Assembly: GCA_036702975.1 (NCBI GenBank)
Contig: DATNPX010000012.1
Coordinates: 186,001 to 250,000 of the forward strand
Source: DATNPX01 sp036702975
Lineage (GTDB): Bacteria; Cyanobacteriota; Vampirovibrionia; Obscuribacterales; Obscuribacteraceae
Direction: 5' to 3'
DNA: 64,000 nucleotides
Positions 26,314-36,469 of the stretch are shown here, piece by piece (the stretch's first letter is position 1; the number at the start of each line of letters is the position of its first letter). The notes beneath the pieces are model-generated. The model was not told the origin of the DNA and ran no database searches. It saw only the letters and a list, made by a program, of their open reading frames with translations. The position numbers were made by a program, and so were the translations under genes.

Positions 26314-27921
26314 TTGGATAGTCTGAACCGCAGATCTTTTCTAGCCAATATAGCCAGGCTTGGTGCACTCTTTGGATCTGGTAGTATCGCTCAGTTGTTG
26401 AGTGGCGAGCAGTTTGCCCTTGGGCAGACGGAAAGCGCTTCGGCAACACCTGCTCACGAGTCCGATGAGGGACCGCTGACTCTGGAGCTCAAGGGAAGGT
26501 CTTACAAGGTTGACCCGTGGACTGGTGACAATTTTCTGCTCGGGCATCGGTTGCGCGACTCCGAGATTCCCACTGCAAAAGTCGCCTCTGAAAAACGCTG
26601 CGATTTCGTAATCGTTGGTGGTGGTTTGGCCGGCCTAACTGCCGCTTACCATCTGCGAAATGAGGATTTCGTCTTACTCGAGCAATACGCAACCTTTGGT
26701 GGTGTCTCTCGTGGTGACTCTTATCGCGGTATCAATTTTTCATATGGATCTTACATAGCCGGCACCGGAGACAATATTACTGACGAATTATTTGACGTGC
26801 TCGGCTTAAAACCTGTGAAACTCGCAAGCAATCGCAACAGTTGGCACATCGCTGAGAAATATTTTGTTGGTGTTGAGTCAGGTCTGAAGGACGGGTTGTC
26901 CAAGGATTTTGCGGAATTTAGACAGAAGTCCGAACCAATTTGGAATGCCATAAAGACCGCTAGCGAAGCGGCAAATCCGGCTGTTTCACTGATGGAAGAC
27001 AAGACTTCGCGCGAGCTGGATCTTTTGAGTTTCGCGTCTGTTCTGCGCTCATTCTCGCCGGCATTTATAAGAGCTGTGGACCGATTTTGTCGCTCTCGAA
27101 ACTGTATAGCTCCTGAGCGTCTTTCGGCACTTGCCGGGTATCAGCTCACGCATGAGATGTTTGAAGAAGTTGGCACCTTACCCGGTGGCAATCAAACGAT
27201 TTCCGACGCTATCTTAAGAAAGCTGCCTCCCGACAGATGTGCCACCAACAGCTTCGTGTGGTCGGTCGCCGTCACCGAATCTGGTACTGAGGTTCTTTAC
27301 AGCGACAACGCAGGAAATCTTCAGCGTGTATTAGCAAAACAAGCTATTGTAGCTGTCCCGCCGCTAGTAGCCGCACGGATTATTAAACATGTCGACAATA
27401 TGAGTAAGGCCGCCATGATGGGATTTCGCTACGGTTCGTATTTAGTGGCAAATTTGTTGCTGGCTCGCAAATCTTTCGAGGGTACTTTTGACAATTTTTA
27501 CGACGAGCAGTCTGGATTCACCGACTTAGTGGTGGCAGATACGGTGTACAGATCCAGCAAGACATATACACCGAATATAGGGCAGGTCTTGACTGTATAC
27601 CGACCTTACGCACCTGGCTCTGAGGGCCGACCGCTATTGTTGGAGGGAAGTAGAAAGAATTTTGCCGGTGAAATTGCAGAACAGGTATCTAGGATTTCAG
27701 ACAAACTTGAGGCATCATTAGAGAGAATTGTTTTGTCCCGCTGGGGACATGTGATGCCTGTTATGAACGTCGGATACTATGCAAAGATGAGCAAAGTTGC
27801 AAGCATTAACTACCCCAACCTCATCCTCGCGCACAGCAGCATACAAGGCCAACCTTGCGTCGACTCGGCGGCCCGAGCCGGGCGCTCGGCAGCTAGACAG
27901 GCATTGAAATTGTCGCGATGA
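26314..27921 (+). CDS. FAD-dependent amine-oxidase-like oxidoreductase, Tat-type leader
   Basis: The N-terminus contains NRRSFLANIARLGALFG, a twin-arginine type leader, so the folded flavoprotein is probably exported. The Rossmann motif FVIVGGGLAGLTAAYHL is at about residues 98-114, followed by LLEQYATFGGVSRG, typical of NAD(P)-binding Rossmann/flavin amine oxidase proteins. The C-terminal FAD block is SAARAGRSAARQAL. TTG 26314 is the likely start but lacks a strong ribosome site. Substrate is unknown. Confidence 0.75.
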   Translation: MDSLNRRSFLANIARLGALFGSGSIAQLLSGEQFALGQTESASATPAHESDEGPLTLELKGRSYKVDPWTGDNFLLGHRLRDSEIPTAKVASEKRCDFVIVGGGLAGLTAAYHLRNEDFVLLEQYATFGGVSRGDSYRGINFSYGSYIAGTGDNITDELFDVLGLKPVKLASNRNSWHIAEKYFVGVESGLKDGLSKDFAEFRQKSEPIWNAIKTASEAANPAVSLMEDKTSRELDLLSFASVLRSFSPAFIRAVDRFCRSRNCIAPERLSALAGYQLTHEMFEEVGTLPGGNQTISDAILRKLPPDRCATNSFVWSVAVTESGTEVLYSDNAGNLQRVLAKQAIVAVPPLVAARIIKHVDNMSKAAMMGFRYGSYLVANLLLARKSFEGTFDNFYDEQSGFTDLVVADTVYRSSKTYTPNIGQVLTVYRPYAPGSEGRPLLLEGSRKNFAGEIAEQVSRISDKLEASLERIVLSRWGHVMPVMNVGYYAKMSKVASINYPNLILAHSSIQGQPCVDSAARAGRSAARQALKLSR

Positions 27922-27964
27922 CAGAGACTGGTTCAACTGGGGATCTTGTTAGCACAATTGTTCG

Positions 27965-29080
27965 TTGAACAGACTCTATAATCATCAAGCCGATACCACC
28001 GAATTAGAATGCGAGGCGAAATTGAATCGATATGTGCTATTGGCAAAGCGGCTGTTTTTTTGTTTGAAGGCTTCAACAATGTTGCTGTCTGCAATCGTTC
28101 TTTATGCTGCAATGCTTAAGAGCGGCAAACGGGGAATGCGGTATTACAGCGGACTAGTTCTTCTGATCGTGTCTGTCGCAGTCGCAGGTTTTCTCCTGCC
28201 ACCATTGGCCGTGGAAGCAAAAGTTCCAGCGAAACCCAAGGCAAAGGTCCCGGCCGGTCCTCAGAAGCAGATCTACACACGGTCTGAGCGGATCATTAAT
28301 TCACGACTTCTGGGGGCTTCAGGGAAAGCTGCATACATCGTCTCGTCTGTTGGGAGCAGAAGCGGGATTCTAATAACCGAAGTAGCTGATCGTAGCGTAG
28401 CCGCAAATATTGGCTTGGGTGAAGGCGATGTTCTACTGACGATCAATCAGAGGGTTGTGACAACTGCGGCAGACGCCGACCACATTTTGGACGATACTCC
28501 ATCAGGAATCATCCGAGTATCTTTCGCAAGACAGTCTGATGAAGGCTTGCAGCTATACAACTTAAACGTGCGCTACGCTCATACGGCGAGCCCACTTAGC
28601 AATATTTCGAGCACCACGCATGCGGCTGGTGGTGGGAAATCCAGTTTAGCCTCTCTAATATCGCAGATACCGGCAGTAGAGTCACAAATGGTCAGTGTTG
28701 TGAATGCAGATCGCGCAAAAGAGAAACAACCTCCGGTCAGCGGAAATAGTTCATTGACTGCGTTAGCGCGAGCGCATGCTCAAGACATGGCCAACAGACA
28801 TTTTTTCAACCACGTAAATCCTGATGGTGCTTCGCCCCAAGACCGCGCGCGTAGAGCTGGAATAGGAGGGGTATTCGAAAATATTTCAATGGCGAACGGT
28901 ATCACAGACGTAAGTTCGGCGGCCGAAGATTCTGAACGCCAGATGATGGCAGAACCACCAAATCAACAAAATCATAGAGGCACCATTCTCAATCCGACTG
29001 TTACCAGTGTCGGTATTGGTATAGCTATTTCTAAAGACGGTGGCTTTTATATGGTGCAGGAGTTTTCTAACTCGCTTTGA
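27965..29080 (+). CDS. PDZ plus CAP-domain exported protein, up to 371 aa
   Basis: After one or two hydrophobic stretches (about 37-50 and 60-80) comes a PDZ-like domain at about 120-200 (ILITEVADRSVAANIGLGEGDVLLTIN). The C-terminal 140 residues are a CAP/SCP/PR-1 domain: VNADRAKEKQPP, LARAHAQDMANRHFFNHVNP and ENISMANG hold the usual His and Glu positions. The true start is unclear: TTG 27965 gives 371 aa, while Met 28136 leaves a simple signal peptide. Extracellular function is likely. Confidence 0.75.
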   Translation: MNRLYNHQADTTELECEAKLNRYVLLAKRLFFCLKASTMLLSAIVLYAAMLKSGKRGMRYYSGLVLLIVSVAVAGFLLPPLAVEAKVPAKPKAKVPAGPQKQIYTRSERIINSRLLGASGKAAYIVSSVGSRSGILITEVADRSVAANIGLGEGDVLLTINQRVVTTAADADHILDDTPSGIIRVSFARQSDEGLQLYNLNVRYAHTASPLSNISSTTHAAGGGKSSLASLISQIPAVESQMVSVVNADRAKEKQPPVSGNSSLTALARAHAQDMANRHFFNHVNPDGASPQDRARRAGIGGVFENISMANGITDVSSAAEDSERQMMAEPPNQQNHRGTILNPTVTSVGIGIAISKDGGFYMVQEFSNSL

Positions 29081-29105
29081 CCGGCAGAGATCTTTCGAAA
29101 CAGAC

Positions 29106-30017
29106 TTAGGCTCCGACTTTTGATTGGACTTGATACTTACTCAAAAGCGTAAACGCAAGTTCTGTCTCAAACTCAGTCAAAGAACCGCGCACAAACTCGC
29201 TGTCGAAGGTTTCGTTAAAACCGCGGACAAATGCCGCCTCTACCGTTGAGATATCTTGAACCTCAATAACATCGAACAAGTTGGTGTGACGTTTCATCAC
29301 ACCAACTTCTGACCGAATTGACGACTTTACGCTACTTGCAAAAGCAGGTTGATCTACTAAAGATGGCATAAGATCTTGCGATTGATCTAGCAGAATAGAA
29401 CCATGCTGCAATATCGCAGACTTTCGTCTCAACTGGGCGCTTCCGACGGCCTTCAATCCATTGATTTGAAGGTCGGCATTAGTAGTAGTTTGAAAGCAAT
29501 CTTCAAATCTTGTATAGCCACCACCGCCGCGACCAATCTCAGCTGAAACGCCAAGATTATCGAACCCCCGCAGCAGTCCCTGGCAAACTTGTAGATAAGA
29601 AACTGAGACGCTGCTGGATAATCTGAGAGCATCGCTTTTAACGAGTCTGTGTTCTTTACTGCTTTGATTTTGAGAACTTATAGTATCGGCAAGAGAGAGA
29701 GACTCTGCGGCACCCTCATTTGCAATTGACGAGTCGAGAGCTGAACCAACGAAAGAGTACGTCAGTTCGCCATCATGCAATACCGCTCGCCCTCCCGTCG
29801 GGCGGCGCACTACCTCTAGGCCTGCGCGATTTATCTCAGCAAGCGCAGTAGGTGACAATTTCTGAGCATAGCCAAGCGACACTGCAGGCGGTGCCCATCC
29901 GTAGAATCTAAGCGTTGGGGGAACTATCCCTTGCAATCTCGCTTCGAGAATAGCCTCATCAACCGCCATATTCCAAGCTGGTTGATGAGACGCGAAGGGG
30001 ATCCAACGAGATTTCAC
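29106..30017 (-). CDS. Octanoyl/lipoate-protein ligase family protein (LipM-like)
   Basis: This biotin/lipoate A/B fold enzyme has the expected blocks: RFYGWAPPAVSLGYAQ, VVRRPTGGRAVLHDGELTYSF, then FEDCFQ, where the Cys matches the acyl-carrying Cys of LipM, and NGLKAVGSAQ with LQHGSILL. Together these favour an octanoyltransferase over a lipoate ligase. The start is GTG with AGAGG upstream. It follows the nucleoside phosphorylase by 30 bp on the same strand. A middle segment of about 40 residues (Ser/Glu-rich, about 90-130) looks inserted. Confidence 0.82.
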   Translation of the reverse strand: MKSRWIPFASHQPAWNMAVDEAILEARLQGIVPPTLRFYGWAPPAVSLGYAQKLSPTALAEINRAGLEVVRRPTGGRAVLHDGELTYSFVGSALDSSIANEGAAESLSLADTISSQNQSSKEHRLVKSDALRLSSSVSVSYLQVCQGLLRGFDNLGVSAEIGRGGGGYTRFEDCFQTTTNADLQINGLKAVGSAQLRRKSAILQHGSILLDQSQDLMPSLVDQPAFASSVKSSIRSEVGVMKRHTNLFDVIEVQDISTVEAAFVRGFNETFDSEFVRGSLTEFETELAFTLLSKYQVQSKVGA

Positions 30018-30047
30018 GCCGAGCTAACCTCTGGTGCAACCAACTAA

Positions 30048-31358
30048 TCACGCCACGCAGGCTTTGACTATGCCCTGCGACGGTACAGGAGTTTCAGTGA
30101 AAGTAAATGCTTCAGCCAACTTCTCCCTAACCGCATCGAAGTCCTTCTCCGAATTGGCATGTACCCTAACGACCGGCTGCCCGCCTTCGACCTTGCTTCC
30201 GACCTTGCCTAAAAGAACGACACCGACAGCAAGATCGATCGGATCGCCTTTCTTTGCACGACCAGCGCCCATGATCTTGCAGGCTTCGGCGACTTTACGT
30301 CCATCTATGTGACTTATGTATTTCGTGCCTTTTCCTGGAACGACGAAATCAAACTCGTGCTTTGCAGTCGGCATCAATGAGTAGTCATCAACCACCGCCG
30401 GATCACCGCCTTGAGCCTTAATCAATTTACGGAAGTGGTCGAGGGCTTTGCCACTACTTAACAAGTTCTCGAGATGCTTGCGTGCCTCTGCTTCGCTTGG
30501 CGATTTCTTCGCCGCCACAAGAGCTAGAGATCCAAGCGACAAACACAACTCACGGAAATCGTCTGGTCCATCACCTTTCAAGGTTTCAACGGCCTCGATC
30601 ACCTCAAGGGTATGGCCGACTGCGCATCCGAGTGGCTGGTCCATGTCTGTGACAACCGCTATGACTGGCTTGCCTAAACGCTTACCCACATCTGCCATCA
30701 TTTGTGCCAGGCGCTCAGCGTCCGCTTGAGTCTCCATGAATGCACCTTTGCCACACTTCACATCTAGAATGATGAGATTGGCTCCAGCTGCGATTTTCTT
30801 GGACATTACTGAAGCCGCAATCAGGGGAATAGATTCAACTGTTCCTGTAACATCGCGCATTGCATACATTCTGCCATCCGCCGGAGCAAGCTCCTGAGTT
30901 TGACCGCCAATCGCCATTCCAATGTCTTTGATCTGACTGATGAACTCTTTAGTGCCAAGGGCAGTATTAAAATTTGGAATCGCTTCCAATTTGTCGATAG
31001 TACCGCCGGTATGACCGAGTCCGCGTCCCGAGAGCTTGGCCATCGGCACTCCAGCGGCAGCCATCATGGGGACGAAAACAAGAGTCGTCTTGTCGCCGAC
31101 ACCGCCAGTGCTGTGCTTGTCGCCAACGAGGGGTCCGATTTCCGAAAGATCTAGAACCTCACCCGACTTGCTCATTGCATCAGTCAAAAAAGCTGTTTCA
31201 TCAATTGTCATTCCGCGCCAGCAAACCGCCATAAGCCAGGCTGAGAGCTGGTAGTCGGGGATGGAACCATCCATAACACCGTGGACAATGAACTCGATCT
31301 CCTGGCGCGTATGCTCATGCCCTTGCCTCTTCGCCGTGATGAGATCGACCATTCGCAT
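30048..31358 (-). CDS. deoA: Pyrimidine-nucleoside/thymidine phosphorylase
   Basis: The enzyme splits pyrimidine nucleosides to base and (deoxy)ribose-1-phosphate. The family signature GRGLGHTGGTIDKLEAIP is at about 109-126, and KHSTGGVGDKTTLV supplies the phosphate site. DVKCGKGAFM and later blocks agree. Length (436 aa) fits class II nucleoside phosphorylases; thymidine versus broader pyrimidine specificity is not resolved here, so the symbol is approximate. It is upstream of the LipM-like gene on the same strand. Confidence 0.9.
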   Translation of the reverse strand: MRMVDLITAKRQGHEHTRQEIEFIVHGVMDGSIPDYQLSAWLMAVCWRGMTIDETAFLTDAMSKSGEVLDLSEIGPLVGDKHSTGGVGDKTTLVFVPMMAAAGVPMAKLSGRGLGHTGGTIDKLEAIPNFNTALGTKEFISQIKDIGMAIGGQTQELAPADGRMYAMRDVTGTVESIPLIAASVMSKKIAAGANLIILDVKCGKGAFMETQADAERLAQMMADVGKRLGKPVIAVVTDMDQPLGCAVGHTLEVIEAVETLKGDGPDDFRELCLSLGSLALVAAKKSPSEAEARKHLENLLSSGKALDHFRKLIKAQGGDPAVVDDYSLMPTAKHEFDFVVPGKGTKYISHIDGRKVAEACKIMGAGRAKKGDPIDLAVGVVLLGKVGSKVEGGQPVVRVHANSEKDFDAVREKLAEAFTFTETPVPSQGIVKACVA

Positions 31359-31576
31359 AAATTGTGTCCTCGCATATCCAGCCGCTATAACACAAGCATT
31401 GTAGCGAAACCTCTTGACGGCTTTGTTTAGACCTGGATAATGGTTTTTAGGGAGCGCGGCCTATGACAATTCAATGAAGTCTTTCCGGTCCGCCTCCCGC
31501 TTCTTTTATTAGAACGAACATCTCAAAGATCGGCGAACAAGTGGCATAATTGGGCCCGGAATCAAGAGGCCATTAT

Positions 31577-32467
31577 ATGACTAGTTCATCTCGCCTGGAG
31601 AGCCCGAAGGCTCCAGACCGATTGCCCTCCGAACAATTACAGCGAAATGCAGGGCCGAGGCACGCCCGCTTCGGACAAATCAATTTCATCAATTGCCTGC
31701 CTCTCACGTACCCGTTGCTGAGAGCCGAGACGTTCGAAGATGTCAACTTTACCCTCGGTACCCCGGCTGAACTCAACCAAAGTTTCTCGCAGGGTGGTTT
31801 AGACCTGGGGGCAATGAGCTCATTCTTCTTTCTTGAACAGAGTGACTTCTCGCTAATTCCGTCGATTTCAATTGCCAGTATTGGTCCAGTGGGCAGCGTC
31901 TTGTTCTTTGCCGACCGCGATCCAGGCGATCTCGCGCAGTCGACACTTGCAATTACAGCCGATTCGGCGACATCTGTTAATCTGCTGAAAATATTGTTCG
32001 CCGAGACCTACGGATTCATTCCGCGCTTTGAAGTGACCAAAACGCCTGAAGTAAGCAAAGATTATGCTGGTGCACTGGTTATCGGGGATAAAGCATTGAA
32101 GAGCGACAGCACCTGGTCGAAAGAGCTGGTGCGGGTCGATATGGGACAGTGGTGGTACGAAAAATTCGGTCTACCCATGGTTTTTGGTTGCTGGGCAGCA
32201 AGAAACAGCTGGATCGACTCCAACCGCGAGCGTTTCAACTCGATGTGCGAAGAACTGCGATTGCTCTTCGACAAGGGATTGGGAGTCCACTTTGAGCAGG
32301 TCCTCGATGAAGCCGAGAAAACAACCGGACATCCAAGAACTCGGCTAGAACACTATTACCGCAATGAATTGAATTTTGACCTGACTGACAGGCATCGTGA
32401 AGGTCTTGCTCTCTATGCGAAGCTTTGTGTCAAACATGGACTTTTGAAGACTAGCGCACAGTTCTAA
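31577..32467 (+). CDS. mqnA: Chorismate dehydratase MqnA
   Basis: MqnA converts chorismate to 3-enolpyruvylbenzoate, the first step of the futalosine menaquinone pathway. The fold blocks are seen: FGQINFINCLPLTYPL, LDLGAMSSFFFLEQ, SVLFFADRDPGDL, LAITADSATSVNLLKIL and ALVIGDKAL. AAGAGG precedes ATG 31577. The first 30 residues are a nonconserved extension. No other mqn gene is nearby, but menG at 16375 gives the last step. Confidence 0.9.
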   Translation: MTSSSRLESPKAPDRLPSEQLQRNAGPRHARFGQINFINCLPLTYPLLRAETFEDVNFTLGTPAELNQSFSQGGLDLGAMSSFFFLEQSDFSLIPSISIASIGPVGSVLFFADRDPGDLAQSTLAITADSATSVNLLKILFAETYGFIPRFEVTKTPEVSKDYAGALVIGDKALKSDSTWSKELVRVDMGQWWYEKFGLPMVFGCWAARNSWIDSNRERFNSMCEELRLLFDKGLGVHFEQVLDEAEKTTGHPRTRLEHYYRNELNFDLTDRHREGLALYAKLCVKHGLLKTSAQF

Positions 32468-32686
32468 AACGCGCCCGTCACGGTAAACCTAGACCGCCAA
32501 TTTGTAAAGACTCGGGCACCACATACGGTGACGAAAATCGCTTTGCGAGTGCTTGGCGGGCGCCGACGAATACTCCAGAGACTCCACCAAACATCCGTGA
32601 TAATCCCCAAATTGTGGCTTTCCCGAAAGCTTAAACATTGTTATACTGGATCTGTTTTTGCCTACCCTGCCGGCCCAGTCGACAAG

Positions 32687-34252
32687 ATGACTCAATCGTC
32701 GCAACCGCCCTCAAATTCGCACGACAGCGCCAGCGATATGCGCCGCCAACGGCAGCAGAATCGCCGTTATGTCTTACAAAATCGCTGGGAGATATTGAGC
32801 CACCTTGGTCAGGGCGGAATGGGCACCGTTTATATGGCAAGAGACCTGCGCCTGGCTAACCGGCAGTGCGTCGTAAAAAAACTGCGCGATGACTTTTTCA
32901 GACAAGAAGACAAAGAGAAGGCGCTGCTTTTCTTCCAGCGCGAGGCGTTTGTGCTCAGTCGCCTACAGCATCCGAATATTGTTCACATTCTCGACTACTT
33001 CGAGGAAAACGGCGACTACTTCCTAGTTATGGAGTATGTCGAGGGCGAAAATCTGCAGCAACTCTTGCAAGCACAACATGAACCTTTTCCGGAACAGCAG
33101 GTGCTTGCCTGGGCTCAACAAATCGCCGAAGTGTTGCACTACTTACACAGCCACGACCCGCCGGTAATTTATCGCGACTTGAAACCCAGCAACGTCATGA
33201 TCGACAACCTGGGGCGAGTTAAGCTGGTCGACTTCGGTATCGCTCGCCCGTTCCAGGAAGACTCTGATAACACACATGTGGTCTCAGCTGGCTATTCACC
33301 GCCTGAGCAGTACTGGGGTGCGGCCGATCCGCGTTCAGATATTTATGCGCTTGGCGCCACCATGTATTTCCTGCTGACCACGCACGAACCTCTGGCTTTA
33401 CAAACTTCTCTACCTAAGAAGGTAAACCCGAAAGTCTCGGAACGCGTTGACCACCTGGTGCAAAGAGCGACCTCGCAAGATATTTGGCTGCGATTCCAGA
33501 CAGCGCCAGAAATGAAAGAAGCGATCGATGCTTGCTTAAATCCTTCCTTAGCGCGGCAGGTCAAACTATCGAGTTGGTTAGTCGCCTGTGTGGCGCTGGT
33601 GATTGCTGGACTGAGTATTTTCGCTTATATACATTTCCTAGACATTACGAAAGGTCGCGAGGATGCAAGAGGAAAGGCGCTACGACTTGAGCAACAGCTG
33701 AAAGAAGCGAACCGGCGCGGGCACAGTAAAGACCGCGAACTAGAGCTTCTGCGCGACTACACAAATTCAGAGAGAGAGACTTCGGAAGGGCGCCGCCAAC
33801 CGGCTGTGCAGTTGCAGAACGAGGCACCTTCAAGTATCCAGGCAAATTCATTGGCGGCAAGCTCTTTGATGAACAGCCAACTTGGAACATCGGGAACGCC
33901 CCCAGCCCCAGCCAAGATGACAGTTGCCTTTAAAGAGGAAGATGAAGCTCAGTTGACAGACCCAGATGGTTTCCCGAATGAGAATCAGTTGCCAAATTTT
34001 GATAACGATTCACCACCGGGAAGCTCGTCCAAAGCACCACAACCTGTATCCGCGGTCCCCCCGGCTCAGTCTTTCCCGTCATTTGCATCACCAAACACGA
34101 ACGCACCATCATTCAAGTCGTATCAACAGCCGATGCAGGTGAATTCATACGGCAAACAGCCTTATCAACAGCAACCGATGCAATACCAGCAAGCACCACA
34201 GACGCAGGCGCCTGTGACTCAGACCTACGACGATCGCGCGGTTCGCTATTAG
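32687..34252 (+). CDS. Transmembrane Ser/Thr protein kinase, 521 aa
   Basis: A Hanks-type kinase domain spans about 35-285. The Gly loop is GQGGMGTVY (41-49), the catalytic loop YRDLKPSNVM (about 162), DFGIARP (about 182) and AGYSPPEQYWG follow. All catalytic residues are intact, though YRD replaces HRD. One membrane helix lies at about 298-318. The remaining 200 residues, Gln, Pro and Ser-rich, are probably outside the membrane and disordered. An in-frame start at 32528 is possible, but ATG 32687 is favoured. It is close kin of the kinase at 46046. Confidence 0.85.
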   Translation: MTQSSQPPSNSHDSASDMRRQRQQNRRYVLQNRWEILSHLGQGGMGTVYMARDLRLANRQCVVKKLRDDFFRQEDKEKALLFFQREAFVLSRLQHPNIVHILDYFEENGDYFLVMEYVEGENLQQLLQAQHEPFPEQQVLAWAQQIAEVLHYLHSHDPPVIYRDLKPSNVMIDNLGRVKLVDFGIARPFQEDSDNTHVVSAGYSPPEQYWGAADPRSDIYALGATMYFLLTTHEPLALQTSLPKKVNPKVSERVDHLVQRATSQDIWLRFQTAPEMKEAIDACLNPSLARQVKLSSWLVACVALVIAGLSIFAYIHFLDITKGREDARGKALRLEQQLKEANRRGHSKDRELELLRDYTNSERETSEGRRQPAVQLQNEAPSSIQANSLAASSLMNSQLGTSGTPPAPAKMTVAFKEEDEAQLTDPDGFPNENQLPNFDNDSPPGSSSKAPQPVSAVPPAQSFPSFASPNTNAPSFKSYQQPMQVNSYGKQPYQQQPMQYQQAPQTQAPVTQTYDDRAVRY

Positions 34253-34309
34253 CATTCATAGTCGCGACACAGAACTTGGCGGCTCGCCTGTTGCGACTTT
34301 TACATGGTC

Positions 34310-35155
34310 TTACTTGATTATCGCTTGCGACGTAAGCGCAATCACTGCGATGCCGAAAATTACGCGATAAGCAACAAAAATCCACGTAGCATGACTTTTT
34401 AGGTATTGCAAAAGCCAGGCGATCGCAGCGTAACTCACTACCGCCGATACTACAAATCCGACGGCGAGATCGAGAACTCCCGCACCGGACATGCCATCCT
34501 TAACCATGTGAATTAGTTCGACCAATCCGCTTATGACTAGCGCCGGCATACCAAGCAAAAAGGAAAAGCGCGCAGCTTCATCGCGTTTGAGGTTAAGCAA
34601 CATAGCCACGGTCAAAGTAGAACCGCTACGCGAGCAGCCTGGAATAAGCGCCATAGCCTGACCGAGCCCGACAAGCAATCCATCTTTGCCGCCAATGGTC
34701 TCGATTCCTCTTTTGTGACTGCCAAGCCTTTCGGCGGTCGCCAGAGCAATTGCCATGAATATCGAGGCACAGCCTACAACCATGAGTGAGCGCAATGGGC
34801 TCGAGTCTTGTTCGAGAAGAGGCTTGAGCAATAGTCCCAACACGCAAACAGGAATAGTACCGAATATGATGGCACCACTCATACGCACATTCTGGTCGGA
34901 TAGATCCTTCTTTTGTAAGCCGCTTAAAGTTCCAAATGTAATAGAGACTATGTCTTTCCAAAAATATGTGACGGATGCAATTACTGAGCCCAGCTGAATG
35001 ACCGCTGAGTAAGCGGCGCCGGGATCACCCCAGCCGAACAGAGTAGGCACAACTCTCAAGTGAGCAGTACTGCTGATTGGAAGGAACTCAGTAATGCCTT
35101 GCACAATGCCCAAGACAACTGCCTCATAAACGGGCATGGCGCCACTATCCATCAT
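34310..35155 (-). CDS. uppP: Undecaprenyl-diphosphatase UppP
   Basis: UppP dephosphorylates undecaprenyl pyrophosphate, recycling the carrier for peptidoglycan and surface glycans. Two family signatures are visible: GIVQGITEFLPISSTAHL near the N-terminus and IPGCSRSGSTLTVAMLL in the middle. At least six membrane helices and the 281-aa length agree. Adjacent GTG-ATG-ATG codons could all start; GGGGGA spacing favours ATG 35155. It converges on the kinase gene. Confidence 0.93.
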   Translation of the reverse strand: MMDSGAMPVYEAVVLGIVQGITEFLPISSTAHLRVVPTLFGWGDPGAAYSAVIQLGSVIASVTYFWKDIVSITFGTLSGLQKKDLSDQNVRMSGAIIFGTIPVCVLGLLLKPLLEQDSSPLRSLMVVGCASIFMAIALATAERLGSHKRGIETIGGKDGLLVGLGQAMALIPGCSRSGSTLTVAMLLNLKRDEAARFSFLLGMPALVISGLVELIHMVKDGMSGAGVLDLAVGFVVSAVVSYAAIAWLLQYLKSHATWIFVAYRVIFGIAVIALTSQAIIK

Positions 35156-35246
35156 CACATTTCCCCCGGCGAGAATTCAACTTGAGCATGCGAACAGAAA
35201 CAGACCACAAACACATATCAAACAAATATCGATTCACCAACTAACA

Positions 35247-36104
35247 TCAATTGTCATCCGCTTCCGGAGCCATTCTTTGAGAGACTTGAATCGCCAACTT
35301 ATACATAGCAGATTTTTGCCTGTTCAACTTGTCACTCAATTCATGTGCCGTGTCTTTAACAGAGAGTCCGCTGCGCAAACAATCTTCGGCTAGCTGTTCG
35401 ATATACGATTCATCTATTTCTTCTTCACTCTTGGTGCTCCCCTCGACGACAAGCACAAACTCCCCTTTAATTTCTGAGTTCTCAGCTTTTGCGGCGATCT
35501 GCGACAGATCTGCACGAATATATTCTTCATGAAACTTGGTCAGCTCCCGACACAAGCAGGCTTTGCGTGCGCCCAGAACTTCTAGGCAAACCTTCAGTGT
35601 TTTGAGCAATTTGTGGGGCGAGACGTAAAAGATCAAAGTGCGAGGATCTGATTTGACAAACTCCAAACGCTTTCGGATGTCACCGGCTTTGTCGGGCAGA
35701 AAGCCCTCGAATACAAATCGGTCGGCGGCAAGTCCGCTGGCAACCAGTGCAAGTACAAACGCACTCGGTCCGGGTATGGCGACCACATTAAAATCCAGGT
35801 CCAGTGCAGCTTTTACAATAAAGTTTCCAGGGTCGGAGATCAATGGCATCCCAGCATCAGATATCAATCCAACGTTTGCGTTTTCCGAACGCGCCCGCTC
35901 AAGAACCTCAATACGACCGCGTTCATTGAAGTCATGACAGCTAATCATCTTTTTCTTCAAATCCAAGTGATTGAGAAGTTTGATTGTGACCCTCGTGTCT
36001 TCGACTAAAAGAAAATCACATTTATCAATCGCCTCACGCACGCGCGGACTCAGATCAGACAGGTTGCCGATTGGGGTGCCGATCAGATATAGAGTCGATT
36101 TCAT
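35247..36104 (-). CDS. rsmI: 16S rRNA (cytidine-1402-2'-O)-methyltransferase RsmI
   Basis: RsmI methylates C1402 in the decoding centre. The tetrapyrrole-methylase fold motifs are seen: YLIGTPIGNLSDLSPRV at the start, LVEDTR, LISDAGMPLISDPG and VAIPGPSAFVLALVASGL. Length (285 aa) is typical. It lies upstream of uppP on the same strand with 91 bp between them, and divergent from the gene at 36470. Confidence 0.94.
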   Translation of the reverse strand: MKSTLYLIGTPIGNLSDLSPRVREAIDKCDFLLVEDTRVTIKLLNHLDLKKKMISCHDFNERGRIEVLERARSENANVGLISDAGMPLISDPGNFIVKAALDLDFNVVAIPGPSAFVLALVASGLAADRFVFEGFLPDKAGDIRKRLEFVKSDPRTLIFYVSPHKLLKTLKVCLEVLGARKACLCRELTKFHEEYIRADLSQIAAKAENSEIKGEFVLVVEGSTKSEEEIDESYIEQLAEDCLRSGLSVKDTAHELSDKLNRQKSAMYKLAIQVSQRMAPEADDN

Positions 36105-36161
36105 CTTGTTACCATGTGAATACCGTGACGGCTCCCCTTGTTCACCAGTGAGATCTTAGAG

Positions 36162-36350
36162 TTTTCTACAGGGCTATTTACAGCTGTAGAAAAATTAAGC
36201 TGATTGTTAGCGAAGCTCACTTGCTATGCGGGTTGCCAATTCCCATCAGCCGATTCCGATTCGGAGCACTAGAACCGTGTATACGTCAGTAAAAAACAGC
36301 AAACTATATAACCTGACTGTCGTCCCCGAATTGGTCTGGAATTGGTCTGG
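36162..36350. promoter_or_regulatory. Inverted repeat and 11-bp direct repeats between rsmI and the caspase-like gene
   Basis: TTTTCTACAG (36162-36171) pairs with CTGTAGAAAA (36184-36193), a 10-bp stem with a 12-nt loop. Further right, GAATTGGTCTG is repeated exactly at 36328-36338 and 36339-36349 and begins again as GAAT. Both lie in the 365-bp divergent gap 36105-36469 and could be regulator sites for either gene. No gene is seen in the gap. Confidence 0.4.
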
Positions 36351-36469
36351 AATATAGTAAACTCCTCGAAGCTTGGCGGCGACACCGTGTAGGCAGTTAA
36401 ACAGCTGAAGCGGGGCCATTCGCAAACCATCATTACTCCAGTTAAGTTAAGCCTCATCGTGATTTCAGC

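Noticed and set aside
450..34426. HIP1 (GCGATCGC) cyanobacterial repeat enrichment
   Set aside because: I see only about three copies (near 450, 1474 and 34420), too few for the dense HIP1 pattern of many cyanobacteria.
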